Positions 17,482 through 26,714 of a DNA stretch of 64,000 bases are shown piece after piece. The translations under genes were made by a program, and so were the position numbers. Origin of the DNA: Zhengella mangrovi (lineage in GTDB: Bacteria > Pseudomonadota > Alphaproteobacteria > Rhizobiales > Rhizobiaceae); NCBI RefSeq assembly GCF_002727065.1, contig NZ_PDVP01000003.1, positions 420,331 through 484,330 on the forward strand. Direction: 5' to 3'. The number at the start of each line of letters is the position of its first letter. Within the stretch, counting starts at the first letter, position 1. The notes beneath the pieces are model-generated. The model was not told the DNA's origin, searched no databases, and saw only the letters and a list, made by a program, of their open reading frames with translations.

Positions 17482-18358
17482 GAAGCCCGACCTCCTCTGC
17501 ACCTGCGATTCCGAACAGGCCGCCCGGGCGCACGATCAGTACCGCGATGAAAACCAGGAACCAGATGGCGTGCTTGAGTTCGGGGCTGAGGTAATAGCCC
17601 GCGAAGGCCTCGATGAGGCCGATGATGAAGCCGCCGAAGAAGGCGCCCCAGACGCTGCCCAGGCCGCCAAGCACTACAACAGCAAATGCGGCAAGGATGA
17701 AGTTGCCGCCGATCTGGGGCGAAAGCGTGTAGATCGGTGCCAGCAGGACGCCGGCGAGCCCGGCCAGGGCGGCGCCGACGCCGAAGGTCAGCATGAATGC
17801 CAGTTCGACATTGATGCCCATCAGGCGCGCCGACCGGCGGTCCTGTGTCACAGCGCGCACGGCCTTTCCATACATCGTGCTGTGCAAAAACCAGTTGGCT
17901 CCGATGGCAACGACAATGACGGTCGCGAGCACGATCAGGCGGGACAGGTTGACGTTGATGTCGCCGACCGAGATGACAATCCGGGACAGTTCGCTGTGGA
18001 CCGAGTAGCCGGTTCCCCGCGTGATGGCGAGGACGGCGTTCTGGAACAGGATCAGCAGCCCGAAGGTCGCGAAAATTTGCATGAATGGTTCGTTCTGGAG
18101 CGGCTGAAGGACGAACCGCTGGATGATCACACCGAGCACGAACAGGCAGGGCACGACGACCAGCGCCGAAACATAGGGATCGAGGCCCAGCAGGAACCAG
18201 CTGAGATAGGCGCCGTACATGCCGAGCATGACCAGTTCGCCCTGGGCAAAATTGACGATCCGGACGACGCCGAAAATCAGGTTCAGGCCCATGCTGACGA
18301 GGCCGTAGATACCGCCCAGCAGCAGTCCGACGATGACGATGTTCAGGAATGCCGCCAT
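17468..18358 (-). CDS. livH: ABC transporter permease LivH
   Basis: A 296-residue permease with eight or so hydrophobic segments. Typical LivH text includes GGIYGLVSMGLNLIFGVVRI, then NFAQGELVMLG, plus the cytoplasmic loop QDRRSARLMGINVELAF. It heterodimerises with LivM. It is separated from livK by a 68-bp spacer that contains a strong hairpin (18383-18410). Confidence 0.94.
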   Translation of the reverse strand: MAAFLNIVIVGLLLGGIYGLVSMGLNLIFGVVRIVNFAQGELVMLGMYGAYLSWFLLGLDPYVSALVVVPCLFVLGVIIQRFVLQPLQNEPFMQIFATFGLLILFQNAVLAITRGTGYSVHSELSRIVISVGDINVNLSRLIVLATVIVVAIGANWFLHSTMYGKAVRAVTQDRRSARLMGINVELAFMLTFGVGAALAGLAGVLLAPIYTLSPQIGGNFILAAFAVVVLGGLGSVWGAFFGGFIIGLIEAFAGYYLSPELKHAIWFLVFIAVLIVRPGGLFGIAGAEEVGLREQD

Positions 18359-18382
18359 GGCAAAGCCTCTCCTTGCAGGAAA

Positions 18383-18410
18383 CGCGGCGGTCCTGTGAGG
18401 GACCGCCGCG
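18383..18410 (-). promoter_or_regulatory. intercistronic hairpin between livK and livH
   Basis: An 11-bp perfect inverted repeat, CGCGGCGGTCC (18383-18393) and GGACCGCCGCG (18400-18410), with a 6-nt loop and no T-tract. Such GC-rich stems behind binding-protein genes often stabilise upstream mRNA or attenuate transcription, so that the binding protein exceeds the permeases. That role is inferred. Confidence 0.7.
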
Positions 18411-18426
18411 ACAGCCGGGACCCGGC

Positions 18427-19650
18427 TCAGTTGCCGATGTTCACCATCTTGTTGTCGCCGGCCGCATCATCCGGGAAAACGGTGATCTGCTTGCCGCCCT
18501 GCCACTGGATGACAGTCGGGAAAGCCCGCAGGTTCTGCTTGTTGTCGTCGAACTTCGCACCGAAACCGGTTTCGTAGGTGCGAAGCGGCTCGTCAAAGCT
18601 GCCAAGGACTCCGGCAACGGCTTCGGGCTCGGCGCTGCCGGCCTTGTTGATCGCCGACGCCATGATCTTGAAGCCGACGAAGGCTGCCATGCTTTGCGGA
18701 GCAATCGGGTCTTCCCCGTACTTGGCGCGGTAGGCTTCCAGGTAAGCCTTCGATCCCGGTCCATAGGCTTCGGAAATGTCCGGACGCGGATAGGACACCA
18801 CCAGCAGGCCTTCGAGACCGTCGGCACCCATGGCTTCCAGCGTCTCCTTGGTGTCGCCGGTTCCGACGAAGACCGTTGCCTTGGGCTTGAAGCCCTGATC
18901 GCGCGCCGTGCGAAGCAGCAGGTTGCCATCCGGCACGTAGCCCGTCTGCACCCAGATGTCCGGGTTGGCGTCGCGGGCGCGCAGGACCGAGTCGGTCAGG
19001 TCGATCGACTTGTAGCTGTGGGCTCCGATGCCCAGCACCTTCACGCCGGCGGCTTCGAGCCTCTCCTTCTGGTGCTCCGCGATGGATGTGCCGTATACCG
19101 ATTCCTCGTGCTCCAGCCACACGGTCAGTTCGCCTGGCTGCTTGCCGAGCTTGGCCGCCAGGGAATTGAGGATCAGGTCAATGGAAACATCGGCAAAGGA
19201 AACCGAATAGGGACCGGAGCGGATGTAGTTCGGCAGACCGCGCTCGGTCAGGTTGGTCGCCAGCGCATTGGTGTCCCAGTACAGCTTGTTGTAGTTCAGC
19301 GCCGTCTCGCTCGCCGCGCCGGCCACGGCGCTGAGATAGGTACCGATGAAGGCGTCCGCGTTGTCGCGCGTTGCCAGCCGTTCGACGGCTGCGATGCCTT
19401 CCTGCGGATTGGTCGCGTCTCCCTTCAGGATCTCGATCTGCCGACCAAGGATGCCGCCGGCCTTGTTGACCGCATCGGCAGCCAGTTCATAGCCGCGGTT
19501 GACCTCGCCGCCATAAAGCGCCAGCGGGCCGGAATAGGGGTTGATCGTTCCGACCTTGAAGGTTTCCTCGGCGGAAGCTCCGCCGGGGACGGCCAGGCAA
19601 AGCGCCATGGCGGCGCCGGCAAGTGCTGCACGTCTCGTCAGTTTCATCAT
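18427..19650 (-). CDS. livK: periplasmic substrate-binding protein of the Liv transporter
   Basis: A 407-residue type-I periplasmic binding protein (PBP6 fold). The signal peptide MMKLTRRAALAGAAMALCLA contains a twin-Arg-like pair and is cleaved after about residue 27 (ASA-EET). The mature start, TFKVGTINPYSGPLALYGGE, is typical of amide/aromatic-acid binding members. It delivers substrate to LivHM. The position upstream of livHMGF and downstream of acyl-CoA genes suggests a ligand degraded via CoA esters. There is no terminator before the next gene upstream. Confidence 0.94.
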   Translation of the reverse strand: MMKLTRRAALAGAAMALCLAVPGGASAEETFKVGTINPYSGPLALYGGEVNRGYELAADAVNKAGGILGRQIEILKGDATNPQEGIAAVERLATRDNADAFIGTYLSAVAGAASETALNYNKLYWDTNALATNLTERGLPNYIRSGPYSVSFADVSIDLILNSLAAKLGKQPGELTVWLEHEESVYGTSIAEHQKERLEAAGVKVLGIGAHSYKSIDLTDSVLRARDANPDIWVQTGYVPDGNLLLRTARDQGFKPKATVFVGTGDTKETLEAMGADGLEGLLVVSYPRPDISEAYGPGSKAYLEAYRAKYGEDPIAPQSMAAFVGFKIMASAINKAGSAEPEAVAGVLGSFDEPLRTYETGFGAKFDDNKQNLRAFPTVIQWQGGKQITVFPDDAAGDNKMVNIGN

Positions 19651-19688
19651 CGCATTTCCTCCCTTTGTAAGCCCGCTTGGGGCAGGTG

Positions 19689-20117
19689 CTACGATTTCCC
19701 GCTGCCGGTCGCGTCACCGGTCAGTCGAAACCTTGGCAGTTGCCGGTCCATGTCCTCCTCGAAGACCAGCGCAACGCGTCTGCCGATGACATCCGTATCG
19801 TCAGGCATGTCGATAATGTTGGTGATCAGCCGCGGCCCCTCGTCGAGATCCACCAGCGCCACGTTGTACGGCACCCGATCGCGGTATCGCGGATCGAAGG
19901 CCACGTGGAACACCACCCAGCTGTGAACCGTCGCGTTCCCCGATGCTGCATGCCAGTCGAAGTCGTCCGACCAGCAACGGGGGCATTCCGCACGGGCCGG
20001 CAGCCAGTTGTTGCCGCAATGGCGGCAGTGCTGGAAAGTCAGCCGGTGGGCGTCAAGCGCCTGGCGGTATGTTTCCTGGGGCGTTTCGCCCGGCGCTGCG
20101 GCGCCGGCCTGGCTCAT
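19689..20117 (-). CDS. Zn-ribbon/OB-fold protein (DUF35 family)
   Basis: A 142-residue protein with a rubredoxin-like zinc ribbon (C31, C34, C45, C48 in QHCRHCGNNWLP and AECPRCWS) and an OB-fold after it (VHSWVVFHVAF, VPYNVALVDLDEGPRL). DUF35 proteins act with thiolase-like partners as acyl-CoA-binding subunits. Here it overlaps the thiolase-like gene by 4 bp (ATGA), the classic pairing. The frame is open far upstream through the thiolase gene, but that part is a shadow. Confidence 0.9.
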   Translation of the reverse strand: MSQAGAAAPGETPQETYRQALDAHRLTFQHCRHCGNNWLPARAECPRCWSDDFDWHAASGNATVHSWVVFHVAFDPRYRDRVPYNVALVDLDEGPRLITNIIDMPDDTDVIGRRVALVFEEDMDRQLPRFRLTGDATGSGKS

Positions 20118-21238
20118 TGCCCCAGGATCAGCGTCGAGTGCGTATGCATGATCCCTCCCTGGTTGCTGACGATGCACCTGGCGGCATCCTTGACCTGGCT
20201 GGTCGATTGTCCGCGCATCTGGCGCACGCCTTCGAGAACGAGTTGCAGGCCAGGCATGCCGGTTTCGGACAACAGCCCTCCGGACGTGTTGAGCGGCAAG
20301 GCGCCATCGTTGCGGAAGCCGCCGTTTCGGGCCAGGTCCGTGAGAGCTTCGCGGCTGCCGAAGCCATAGGATTCCAGCGTCATCGCGACGGTCACGGTGA
20401 AACAGTCGTAGATCTGCGCACAATCCATGTCGCCCGGCCCAAGCCCGGCCATGCGGAACGCCGTCTGAGCGGAGACATCGGCCCGCGTTTGCGTGAGGTC
20501 GGACCTCAGCGTGACATCGGAAGAGCTGTTGCCCTGCCCGAAACCCAGCACCGGCACGGGGGCCTCGACACCCAGTTCGCGGGCTTTCCGTTCCGACATC
20601 ACCACCACGGCCGCGGCACCGTCGGAGATCAGGCAGCAATCGTCGCGGCGAAGCGGTTCGACCACCCAGGGCGCGTTGGCATAGGTTCCCGCATCCAGCG
20701 GCATGCGAAGCTGTGCATTCGGATTGGCGGCACCGTGGGTGCGGCACGCGATCGCGATCTCGCGAAACAGGTCTTCGGCGCCGGCGAACTCGTGGAAATA
20801 GCGCTGCGCGATCATCGCATAGCCTGCCACGACACTCGACCAGCCGAAGTCGGCGGCATCGCCCCAGGGTTTCTCGTAGGCCTGGCGGGTCCCGGTCTTC
20901 GGGTTGTCGGCGAGCGTCACGAGGACCACCTCGCACTGCCCGGCCTCGATGGCCATGGCGGCGATGGCGATCATCGAGATGTTCGAGGCGCCCCCCTGGT
21001 CGAAAACGCCACCGAACCGCGGCTCGAGTCCCATCGCCTCGGCCAGCGTCTGGCCGTACATCATTTCCACGCGGGACGTGGGAACCTTGACCAGCAGCCC
21101 GTCGATGACATCCTTCTCGATCCCGGCGTCGGCGACCGCCTTCCGGCACGCCTCCATGTTCAGCGAGATGGTGGAGCGGCCGGGCAACTTGCCGAACGCG
21201 GTCTGTCCGATGCCTGCAATGACAGCCTTCGCACCCAT
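20114..21238 (-). CDS. SCP2-type thiolase-like protein
   Basis: A 374-residue thiolase-fold protein of the SCP-x/nonspecific lipid-transfer group. Typical blocks include AVIAGIGQTAFGKLPGRS, ISDGAAAVVVMS, AQIYDCFTVTV and the C-terminal LNTSGGLLSETG. The normal nucleophile loop reads DQGGASNISMIAIAA, with Ser/Ala instead of Cys, as often seen in the subfamily that pairs with DUF35 proteins. Such pairs can perform retro-aldol or aldolase-type steps on CoA esters (known for steroid side-chain enzymes) rather than thiolysis. It overlaps the CoA-transferase gene by 1 bp. Confidence 0.88.
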   Translation of the reverse strand: MGAKAVIAGIGQTAFGKLPGRSTISLNMEACRKAVADAGIEKDVIDGLLVKVPTSRVEMMYGQTLAEAMGLEPRFGGVFDQGGASNISMIAIAAMAIEAGQCEVVLVTLADNPKTGTRQAYEKPWGDAADFGWSSVVAGYAMIAQRYFHEFAGAEDLFREIAIACRTHGAANPNAQLRMPLDAGTYANAPWVVEPLRRDDCCLISDGAAAVVVMSERKARELGVEAPVPVLGFGQGNSSSDVTLRSDLTQTRADVSAQTAFRMAGLGPGDMDCAQIYDCFTVTVAMTLESYGFGSREALTDLARNGGFRNDGALPLNTSGGLLSETGMPGLQLVLEGVRQMRGQSTSQVKDAARCIVSNQGGIMHTHSTLILGQ

Positions 21239-22437
21239 CAGATCGCCCCCTTCTTCTCGAGGTCGGCGAGTTCTTCCGGTCCCAGGCCCAGCCAGTCGCC
21301 GTAGACCGTCCGGTTGTCGGCTCCGAGGTCCTTGCTCGGGTGGAGCGTATCGATCGCCTGTCCGTCGTATCGCATCGGGCTGGCAGGCAAGACGAGCTCC
21401 CCCAGCGCAGGATGGTCGACCTCGCGCAGCATGCCGCGCGCATGCAGGTGCGGGTCGTGAACCACTTCACCGAGATCGCGAACCTGCGCACAGGGCACCC
21501 GGAACCGCTTCAGCCGTTCATCGAGCTCGGCGCGGGTGAACTGCTGAGTCCAGGCGCCGATCGTCTCGTCGACGAATTCGATGTTATCCACGCGGGCCTT
21601 CAGGCTGCCAAGGCGCGGATCGTCGTCAAGGTCCTCCCGCTCCATCGCCTTGAGCAGCGATTTCCAGTGGGTTTCGCTTACGCAGATCAGGGCCAGGTAG
21701 CCGTCAGCCGCCCGGTAGACATTGTAGGGCGCCTCGGCCATGCCGCTGTGGCGATTGCCGGTCCGCTGCGTTGCTGCGCCGCCGCTGCCAAAATAGAGGC
21801 CAAGGGCCGAGGACAGCGAGGCATAGACCGAATCGAACATGGAAACCTCGACAAAGCGCCCCTTGCCGGTCCGCTCACGGTCGAAGAGCGCCGTGGCGAC
21901 CGCGCCGTAGAGGTGCACGCCGCCGAAGAAATCGGCCACGGCGGGCCCGGCCTTGACGGGCGGGCGGTCGGGATAGCCCGTGATCGACATGATCCCCGAC
22001 ATGGCCTGGACCGTGAGGTCCATCGCCGGGTAGTCGCGGTACGGACCGGACCAGCCGAAACCGGAGCCGGCTGCATAGATCAGGCGCGGATTGAGTCTCA
22101 GGAGACGGTCGGGGCCCAGTCCCAGCCGGTCCATCACGCCCGGCGCGAAATTTTCAAGCACCACGTCGGCGCGCTTGATCATCGTTTCCGCAAGCCCGCG
22201 ACCCGCCTCGCTCTTCAGGTTCAGCGTGACGAATTCCTTGTTCGAATTGAGCATGGCGAACGGCACCATGGCGCCACCGACGGCACCCCGCCGGCGCATG
22301 TTCTCGCCGCCCTTCGGCTCGATCTTGATCACCCGCGCGCCGGCCATGGCCATCAGGAACGTCGCGTAGGGTCCGTTGTAGATCTGGCCGAAGTCGATGA
22401 CCGTGACGCCATTCATGGGCAGGTTCGATTGGCTCAT
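21238..22437 (-). CDS. CaiB/BaiF (class III) CoA-transferase
   Basis: A 399-residue family III CoA-transferase. The catalytic Asp is D140 in YPAMDLTVQAMSG; the family blocks KIEPKGGENMRRRG, VLENFAPGVMDRLG and GRFVEVSMFDSVYA are present. It would move CoA from a CoA ester to the incoming acid. The start MSQSNLP at 22437 overlaps the preceding hydratase stop region; the longer frame to 22500 is a shadow of that gene. Likely an activation step for the imported substrate. Confidence 0.92.
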   Translation of the reverse strand: MSQSNLPMNGVTVIDFGQIYNGPYATFLMAMAGARVIKIEPKGGENMRRRGAVGGAMVPFAMLNSNKEFVTLNLKSEAGRGLAETMIKRADVVLENFAPGVMDRLGLGPDRLLRLNPRLIYAAGSGFGWSGPYRDYPAMDLTVQAMSGIMSITGYPDRPPVKAGPAVADFFGGVHLYGAVATALFDRERTGKGRFVEVSMFDSVYASLSSALGLYFGSGGAATQRTGNRHSGMAEAPYNVYRAADGYLALICVSETHWKSLLKAMEREDLDDDPRLGSLKARVDNIEFVDETIGAWTQQFTRAELDERLKRFRVPCAQVRDLGEVVHDPHLHARGMLREVDHPALGELVLPASPMRYDGQAIDTLHPSKDLGADNRTVYGDWLGLGPEELADLEKKGAI

Positions 22438-22438
22438 G

Positions 22439-23212
22439 TCATCGGCCCCTGAACTGCGGCTGACGCTTTTCGGCGAAGGCCTTCGGGCCCTCGGCGGCAT
22501 CCTCGGAGAACATCAGCAGGCGATTGACCACCTGTTCGAAGCGCAATCCCGTCGCCAGCGGCATGTCGCGCGCCCTCACCGCCAATTCCTTCGCGGCCTG
22601 GGTCGCCAGCGGCGCATTGGCAGCAATCCTGCGCGCCACCGCCATGGCCTCGTCGATCAGGCGGTCAGCCGGCACCACGCGGTTGATCAGGCCCCAGCGC
22701 GCTGCTGTGTCGGCATCCATGGAACTGCCTGTCAGCACCATTTCCATGCCGATGGCATAGGGCAGTTGCGACAGCACGCGCTGCGTCCCGCCATTGCCCG
22801 CAATGACCCCGCGCTTCACCTCGGCAAGCGAGAATGTCGCATGCGGTGCCGCGATGCGGATGTCGGTGCCAAGCAGGAGGGTCATCCCGCCGCCGACGCA
22901 ATAGCCGTTGACGGCCGCGATCACCGGTTTCCAGACTTCCAGCCCCCTGTTGAGCAATTGGTCCTTCTGCGTCAGCCACATTTCCTCCAGGCCCGGCGGA
23001 GCGGCCACGAAGCTCTTGATGTCGGCACCCGTCGAGAAGGACTTCTCGCCGGCGCCGGTGACGATCGCGACCCGGATCTCGCTATCGTCGCGCACGCGCT
23101 GCCAGGCCTGTGACAGGCCCTTGTAGTGCTCGTCATCCATCGCGTTCAGCCGCTCGGGACGGTTGATCGTGATCAGCGCAATTCCGTCATTGAGCTCGAA
23201 GTCGATGGACAT
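22439..23212 (-). CDS. enoyl-CoA hydratase/isomerase family protein
   Basis: A crotonase-fold protein of 257 residues with the oxyanion-hole segments [10 protein letters not shown] and [14 protein letters not shown]. Of the two hydratase Glu residues, the first position is Thr (T111) and the second is kept (E131, SLAEVKRG). This suggests an isomerase, hydrolase or other crotonase reaction, or a hydratase with altered chemistry. It sits 3 bp from the acyl-CoA dehydrogenase stop, inside the operon. Confidence 0.9.
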   Translation of the reverse strand: MSIDFELNDGIALITINRPERLNAMDDEHYKGLSQAWQRVRDDSEIRVAIVTGAGEKSFSTGADIKSFVAAPPGLEEMWLTQKDQLLNRGLEVWKPVIAAVNGYCVGGGMTLLLGTDIRIAAPHATFSLAEVKRGVIAGNGGTQRVLSQLPYAIGMEMVLTGSSMDADTAARWGLINRVVPADRLIDEAMAVARRIAANAPLATQAAKELAVRARDMPLATGLRFEQVVNRLLMFSEDAAEGPKAFAEKRQPQFRGR

Positions 23213-23215
23213 CGC

Positions 23216-24433
23216 TCACGCTCCCGCCGAGCGTTTCGCATTGCCGCTCAGGAGGTCGCGCGCCACGACCATGCGATGGACCTCCGACGGCCCTTCGCCG
23301 ATCCGCTTGATCCGCATTTCCCGGTACCAGCGCTCCAGCGGCATCTCGCAGGCGACACCCAGGCCACCGAAGATCTGCATGCAGCGGTCGACGATACGCC
23401 CGGCCGTTTCCGTGGCGTAGACCTTGCAGGCCGACGCATCGATCTTGATGTCGTAGCCGAGATCTGCGCGCCAGGCCGCCTGGTAGACGAGCAGCTTCGC
23501 GGCACGCAGTTCGATTTCCGAATCCGCGATCATCCACTGGATGGCCTGCTTGTCGGCCAGCGGAGTCTTGAAGGTGTGTCGTTCCCTTGCCCAGTCGATG
23601 GCAAGGCGCAGTGCAGCATCAGCGATCCCGAGGGTTGCTGCGGCATAGGGAACGCGGCCATGGACAAGCCAGGTTTCGGCCAGTTGGAAACCCTGCCCCT
23701 CTTCGCCGATCCTGTTTTCGACCGGAACCCGGACATTCTCGAAGGAAAGTTCATACGGCGAATAGGACCGGATGACGGGTATGCGCGTCAGGGTCAGGCC
23801 AGGCGAATCCTTCTCGACGATGAACGCGGAAATGTTGCCGCGCTGCTTTTCCGAGCCGGTCCTGGCAAACACGACCCCCCAGTTCGCCTGGCTGGCACCG
23901 GAAATCCACACCTTGGTCCCGTTGAGGACGTAGTGATCGCCGTCACGGACCGCGCGTGTCTGGATGGCCCTGGCCGGATCGGAACCGCCGGACGGCTCGG
24001 AGATGGCAACGAAGGTCTTGTCGCCATTCGCGACGACCGGGTCGGCGTATTTCGAGATCTGTTCGGGCGTGCCCTTGTAGATGATGTTGGGGGGATCGAA
24101 GCCGAAGGCGCCGCAGGCGGGAATGTAGGCGCCCATCCGGCATTGCGCGGCCTCCTCGGCGATCACGCACTGGGCCAGCAGGTTCAGACCGGCGCCGCCA
24201 TGCTCGGCTGGCGTCTGGACATACCAGAGACCGAGATCGCGCGCTTCCTTCTGCAACTTCCTGAGAACGGGCTCCGGCAGGGTGTAGGCATCGTGCTCGA
24301 CCCGGTCCTCCTCAGGGATGACCCGCTCCTTCATGAAACGCCGCGCCGTGCTGCGCAGCATTTCGAGTTCCTCGGGCATTTCCCAGGCACCCAGACTTCC
24401 GGCCCCCATAGCCTCCATCCTCCGATCCATCAT
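23216..24433 (-). CDS. acyl-CoA dehydrogenase
   Basis: A 405-residue flavoenzyme. An N-terminal helical domain is followed by the FAD-binding beta-domain motif FVAISEPSGGSDPARAI with WISGASQAN, then the C-terminal helical domain with RHTFKTPLADKQAIQWMIAD and CMQIFGGLGVACEMPLERWY. The catalytic carboxylate region reads RIGEGPSEVHRM. It introduces the 2,3-double bond into an acyl-CoA. ATG 24433 is chosen for its GGACGAGG ribosome site. First gene of the leftward operon, divergent from hyuA; the shared spacer carries two operator-like sites. Confidence 0.93.
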   Translation of the reverse strand: MMDRRMEAMGAGSLGAWEMPEELEMLRSTARRFMKERVIPEEDRVEHDAYTLPEPVLRKLQKEARDLGLWYVQTPAEHGGAGLNLLAQCVIAEEAAQCRMGAYIPACGAFGFDPPNIIYKGTPEQISKYADPVVANGDKTFVAISEPSGGSDPARAIQTRAVRDGDHYVLNGTKVWISGASQANWGVVFARTGSEKQRGNISAFIVEKDSPGLTLTRIPVIRSYSPYELSFENVRVPVENRIGEEGQGFQLAETWLVHGRVPYAAATLGIADAALRLAIDWARERHTFKTPLADKQAIQWMIADSEIELRAAKLLVYQAAWRADLGYDIKIDASACKVYATETAGRIVDRCMQIFGGLGVACEMPLERWYREMRIKRIGEGPSEVHRMVVARDLLSGNAKRSAGA

Positions 24434-24517
24434 GACCTCGTCCTTGCTTGCCGCCGCATTGGGTGCGACGGTCCACTTGTCCAACAGACTTGCTGATCGA
24501 CATCCGAGTGTCAAGAT

Positions 24518-24555
24518 ATTATCAGACCAAACGTATATTAAATTATCGGACCAAA
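24518..24555 (+). promoter_or_regulatory. tandem GntR-type operator sites between acd and hyuA
   Basis: Two near-identical 14-mers, ATTATCAGACCAAA (24518) and ATTATCGGACCAAA (24542), are spaced 24 bp apart in the acd/hyuA divergent spacer. They match the FCD-GntR consensus TNGTCNGACNA in the right half and reappear inverted at 30327. Probably bound by a GntR protein encoded at 30496 or 32624. Confidence 0.6.
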
Positions 24556-24692
24556 ATAATTGACCTCTTCACGCATCGCGATTATGGTTCGGCCCATGAC
24601 GCCCAACCGCGCGGCCATCGAGGCCGGCAGTCAGGCTGGTCAAATTCAGGCAAACCAGCTGGCCGCTGGTTTTTCCAAAGGAGGAAGTGGCC

Positions 24693-26714
24693 GTGTCAGA
24701 CGTTGTCGGGATCGATGTCGGAGGAACCTTCACCGACCTGTTCTATTCGCGCGACGGCATCCACGCCGACCGCATATGCAAGGTGCCTTCGACGCCCCAT
24801 GACCCATCCATCGGCCTGCTCGATGCCTTGAAGACCGCCGATATACCCTGTGACGACCTGTCCCTGATCCTGCACGGCACGACAATCGCCACGAACGCGC
24901 TGATCGAGCGCGTCGGCGCCAGGTGCGCCCTGGTGACCACGGCCGGTTTTCGCGACGTACTGGAACTCGGGCGCCGGGACCGGCCGGATTTCTATGGTCT
25001 GACCGGCAAGCAGAACCCGCTGATCCCGCGCAACCTGCGCTTCGAACTGGACGAGCGCATGGACTTCCGGGGCGACGTGATCCGCCCGGTCGACAGCCGT
25101 GCCGTCGAGGAACTCGGCCAGCGCCTGAAAGGGGAAAATGTCGAGGCCATCGTTGTCTCGTTTCTCCATTCCTATGTGAATCCGGCCCACGAGGCGGAAG
25201 TGGCTTCAATCCTCGCCGGGATCAACCCCGACTGGGAGATCGTCACCTCGGCAGAGATCAACCGTGAATATTATGAGTTCGAACGGACCAGCACGGCCGC
25301 GATCCAGGCCTTCCTCCAGCCGCTGATCAAGAACTATTCGCGCAAGCTGCTGGAACGGCTGGGCGAGTGGGGCTTCCGGCGCCAGACCCTCGTCATGCAG
25401 TCCAATGGCGGCCTGGTGCCGGCGTCCCAGCTCGGCCACCACGCCGCCCATATCGTGCGTTCCGGGCCTGCCGCAGGCGTCACGGCGGCTGCGCGGATCG
25501 CATCGGAAGCCGGGTTCGACCGGGTGATCACGGGCGACATGGGAGGCACGAGCTACGATGTCGCCGTGGTGATCGACGGGGAACCGGAAATCGCGCCGAA
25601 GACCAATCTCGATTTCCGGCTGCCCTTGCGCGTGTCGATGATCAACGTTCACACGATCGGTGCGGGCGGCGGCTCGATTGCCTATGTCGACAGGGCCGGC
25701 ATCCTCAAGGTTGGCCCCCGCAGTGCCCGCGCGCGTCCGGGCCCGGTCTGTTTCGGCCACGGCGGTACCGAGCCGACCGTGACAGATGCCAACGTCGTCC
25801 TGTCCCGGATCAACGCCGACGATCCGATCGGCCTCACCAACCTGACCCGTCTCGATGTCGAAGGCGCGAGGGCCGCCATCGGCAGGCTCGGCGAACAGAT
25901 CGGCCTCGGGGTCGAGGAGACCGCCGAGGCCATTCTGGCCATCGTCAATCAGAACATGGCCGGGCGGACGCGCCTGCTGTCGATCGAACGCGGATACGAT
26001 CCACGCGATTTCGCCCTCGTCATCTTCGGCGGGGCCGGTCCGCTTCACGGCGCCGCCATCATTCGCGAAGTCGGCATCAAGACCATGATCGTACCGCCTG
26101 CGCCCGGAGTGCTCTGTGCAATGGGGTGCGTTGTCGCCGACGTACGCTACGACGTGTCTCGGACGCTCGCCCGGGCAACCTCGAGCCTCGAGCCCGGCGA
26201 ACTTGACGCCGCGATGCGCGAACAGGAAGCCGAGGGCCGCGCTAAACTCGAAACGAGCGGCGTCACTGTAAAGTCGGTCCTCGTCCGCCACTTCGCCGAG
26301 ATGGCCTATTCGGGACAAATCCATACGCTTCGCGTCCCGGTCGAGGAGGGCTGGGACACGGCACGGATCAACGATGCCTTCGCGGAAGCCTATCGCACGG
26401 AATACGGCAACACGCTGGGCGACATCGCGACCACCATCGTCAGCCTCCGGACAGTTGTCGAAGGCCAGCGGGAGCATGAGAAGCGCCAGAGCGAGCCCCC
26501 TGCCCCCCTCCCGGCACCAGAGCCAGCGGCCCGCCGTCCGGTGCACTTCTCCCGGTGGTGGGACACGCCGGTCTACCAGCGCCAGACACTTCGGCCCGGC
26601 GCCGTCATCGAAGGCCCCTGCATCGTCGAGCAGTCCGATACCACGATCATCATCGAACCGGGCATGACCGGCCGCATCGACGCATTTGAAAACATCCTGG
26701 TGGAGGTCGCCTGA
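24693..26714 (+). CDS. hyuA: HyuA-type subunit (N-methylhydantoinase A / oxoprolinase family)
   Basis: A 673-residue ATPase-like subunit. The actin/hexokinase-type phosphate motifs are visible: GIDVGGTFTDLF at the start, ILHGTTIATNALIER and GDMGGTSYDVAVV. HyuA proteins use ATP to open a lactam, hydantoin or oxoproline ring or to carboxylate ketones, together with HyuB. GTG 24693 is preferred over GTG 24687 because the GGAGG site is then 8 nt away. The stop overlaps the hyuB start by 1 bp. The substrate cannot be read from sequence; the location beside an acyl-CoA operon suggests ring opening or carboxylation that yields a carboxylic acid. Confidence 0.92.
   Translation: MSDVVGIDVGGTFTDLFYSRDGIHADRICKVPSTPHDPSIGLLDALKTADIPCDDLSLILHGTTIATNALIERVGARCALVTTAGFRDVLELGRRDRPDFYGLTGKQNPLIPRNLRFELDERMDFRGDVIRPVDSRAVEELGQRLKGENVEAIVVSFLHSYVNPAHEAEVASILAGINPDWEIVTSAEINREYYEFERTSTAAIQAFLQPLIKNYSRKLLERLGEWGFRRQTLVMQSNGGLVPASQLGHHAAHIVRSGPAAGVTAAARIASEAGFDRVITGDMGGTSYDVAVVIDGEPEIAPKTNLDFRLPLRVSMINVHTIGAGGGSIAYVDRAGILKVGPRSARARPGPVCFGHGGTEPTVTDANVVLSRINADDPIGLTNLTRLDVEGARAAIGRLGEQIGLGVEETAEAILAIVNQNMAGRTRLLSIERGYDPRDFALVIFGGAGPLHGAAIIREVGIKTMIVPPAPGVLCAMGCVVADVRYDVSRTLARATSSLEPGELDAAMREQEAEGRAKLETSGVTVKSVLVRHFAEMAYSGQIHTLRVPVEEGWDTARINDAFAEAYRTEYGNTLGDIATTIVSLRTVVEGQREHEKRQSEPPAPLPAPEPAARRPVHFSRWWDTPVYQRQTLRPGAVIEGPCIVEQSDTTIIIEPGMTGRIDAFENILVEVA

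Noticed and set aside
19689..21491. 600-residue frame through the thiolase-like gene
   Set aside because: Only the last 142 residues (DUF35) are real; the rest is the out-of-frame reading of the thiolase, whose own frame carries the family motifs.
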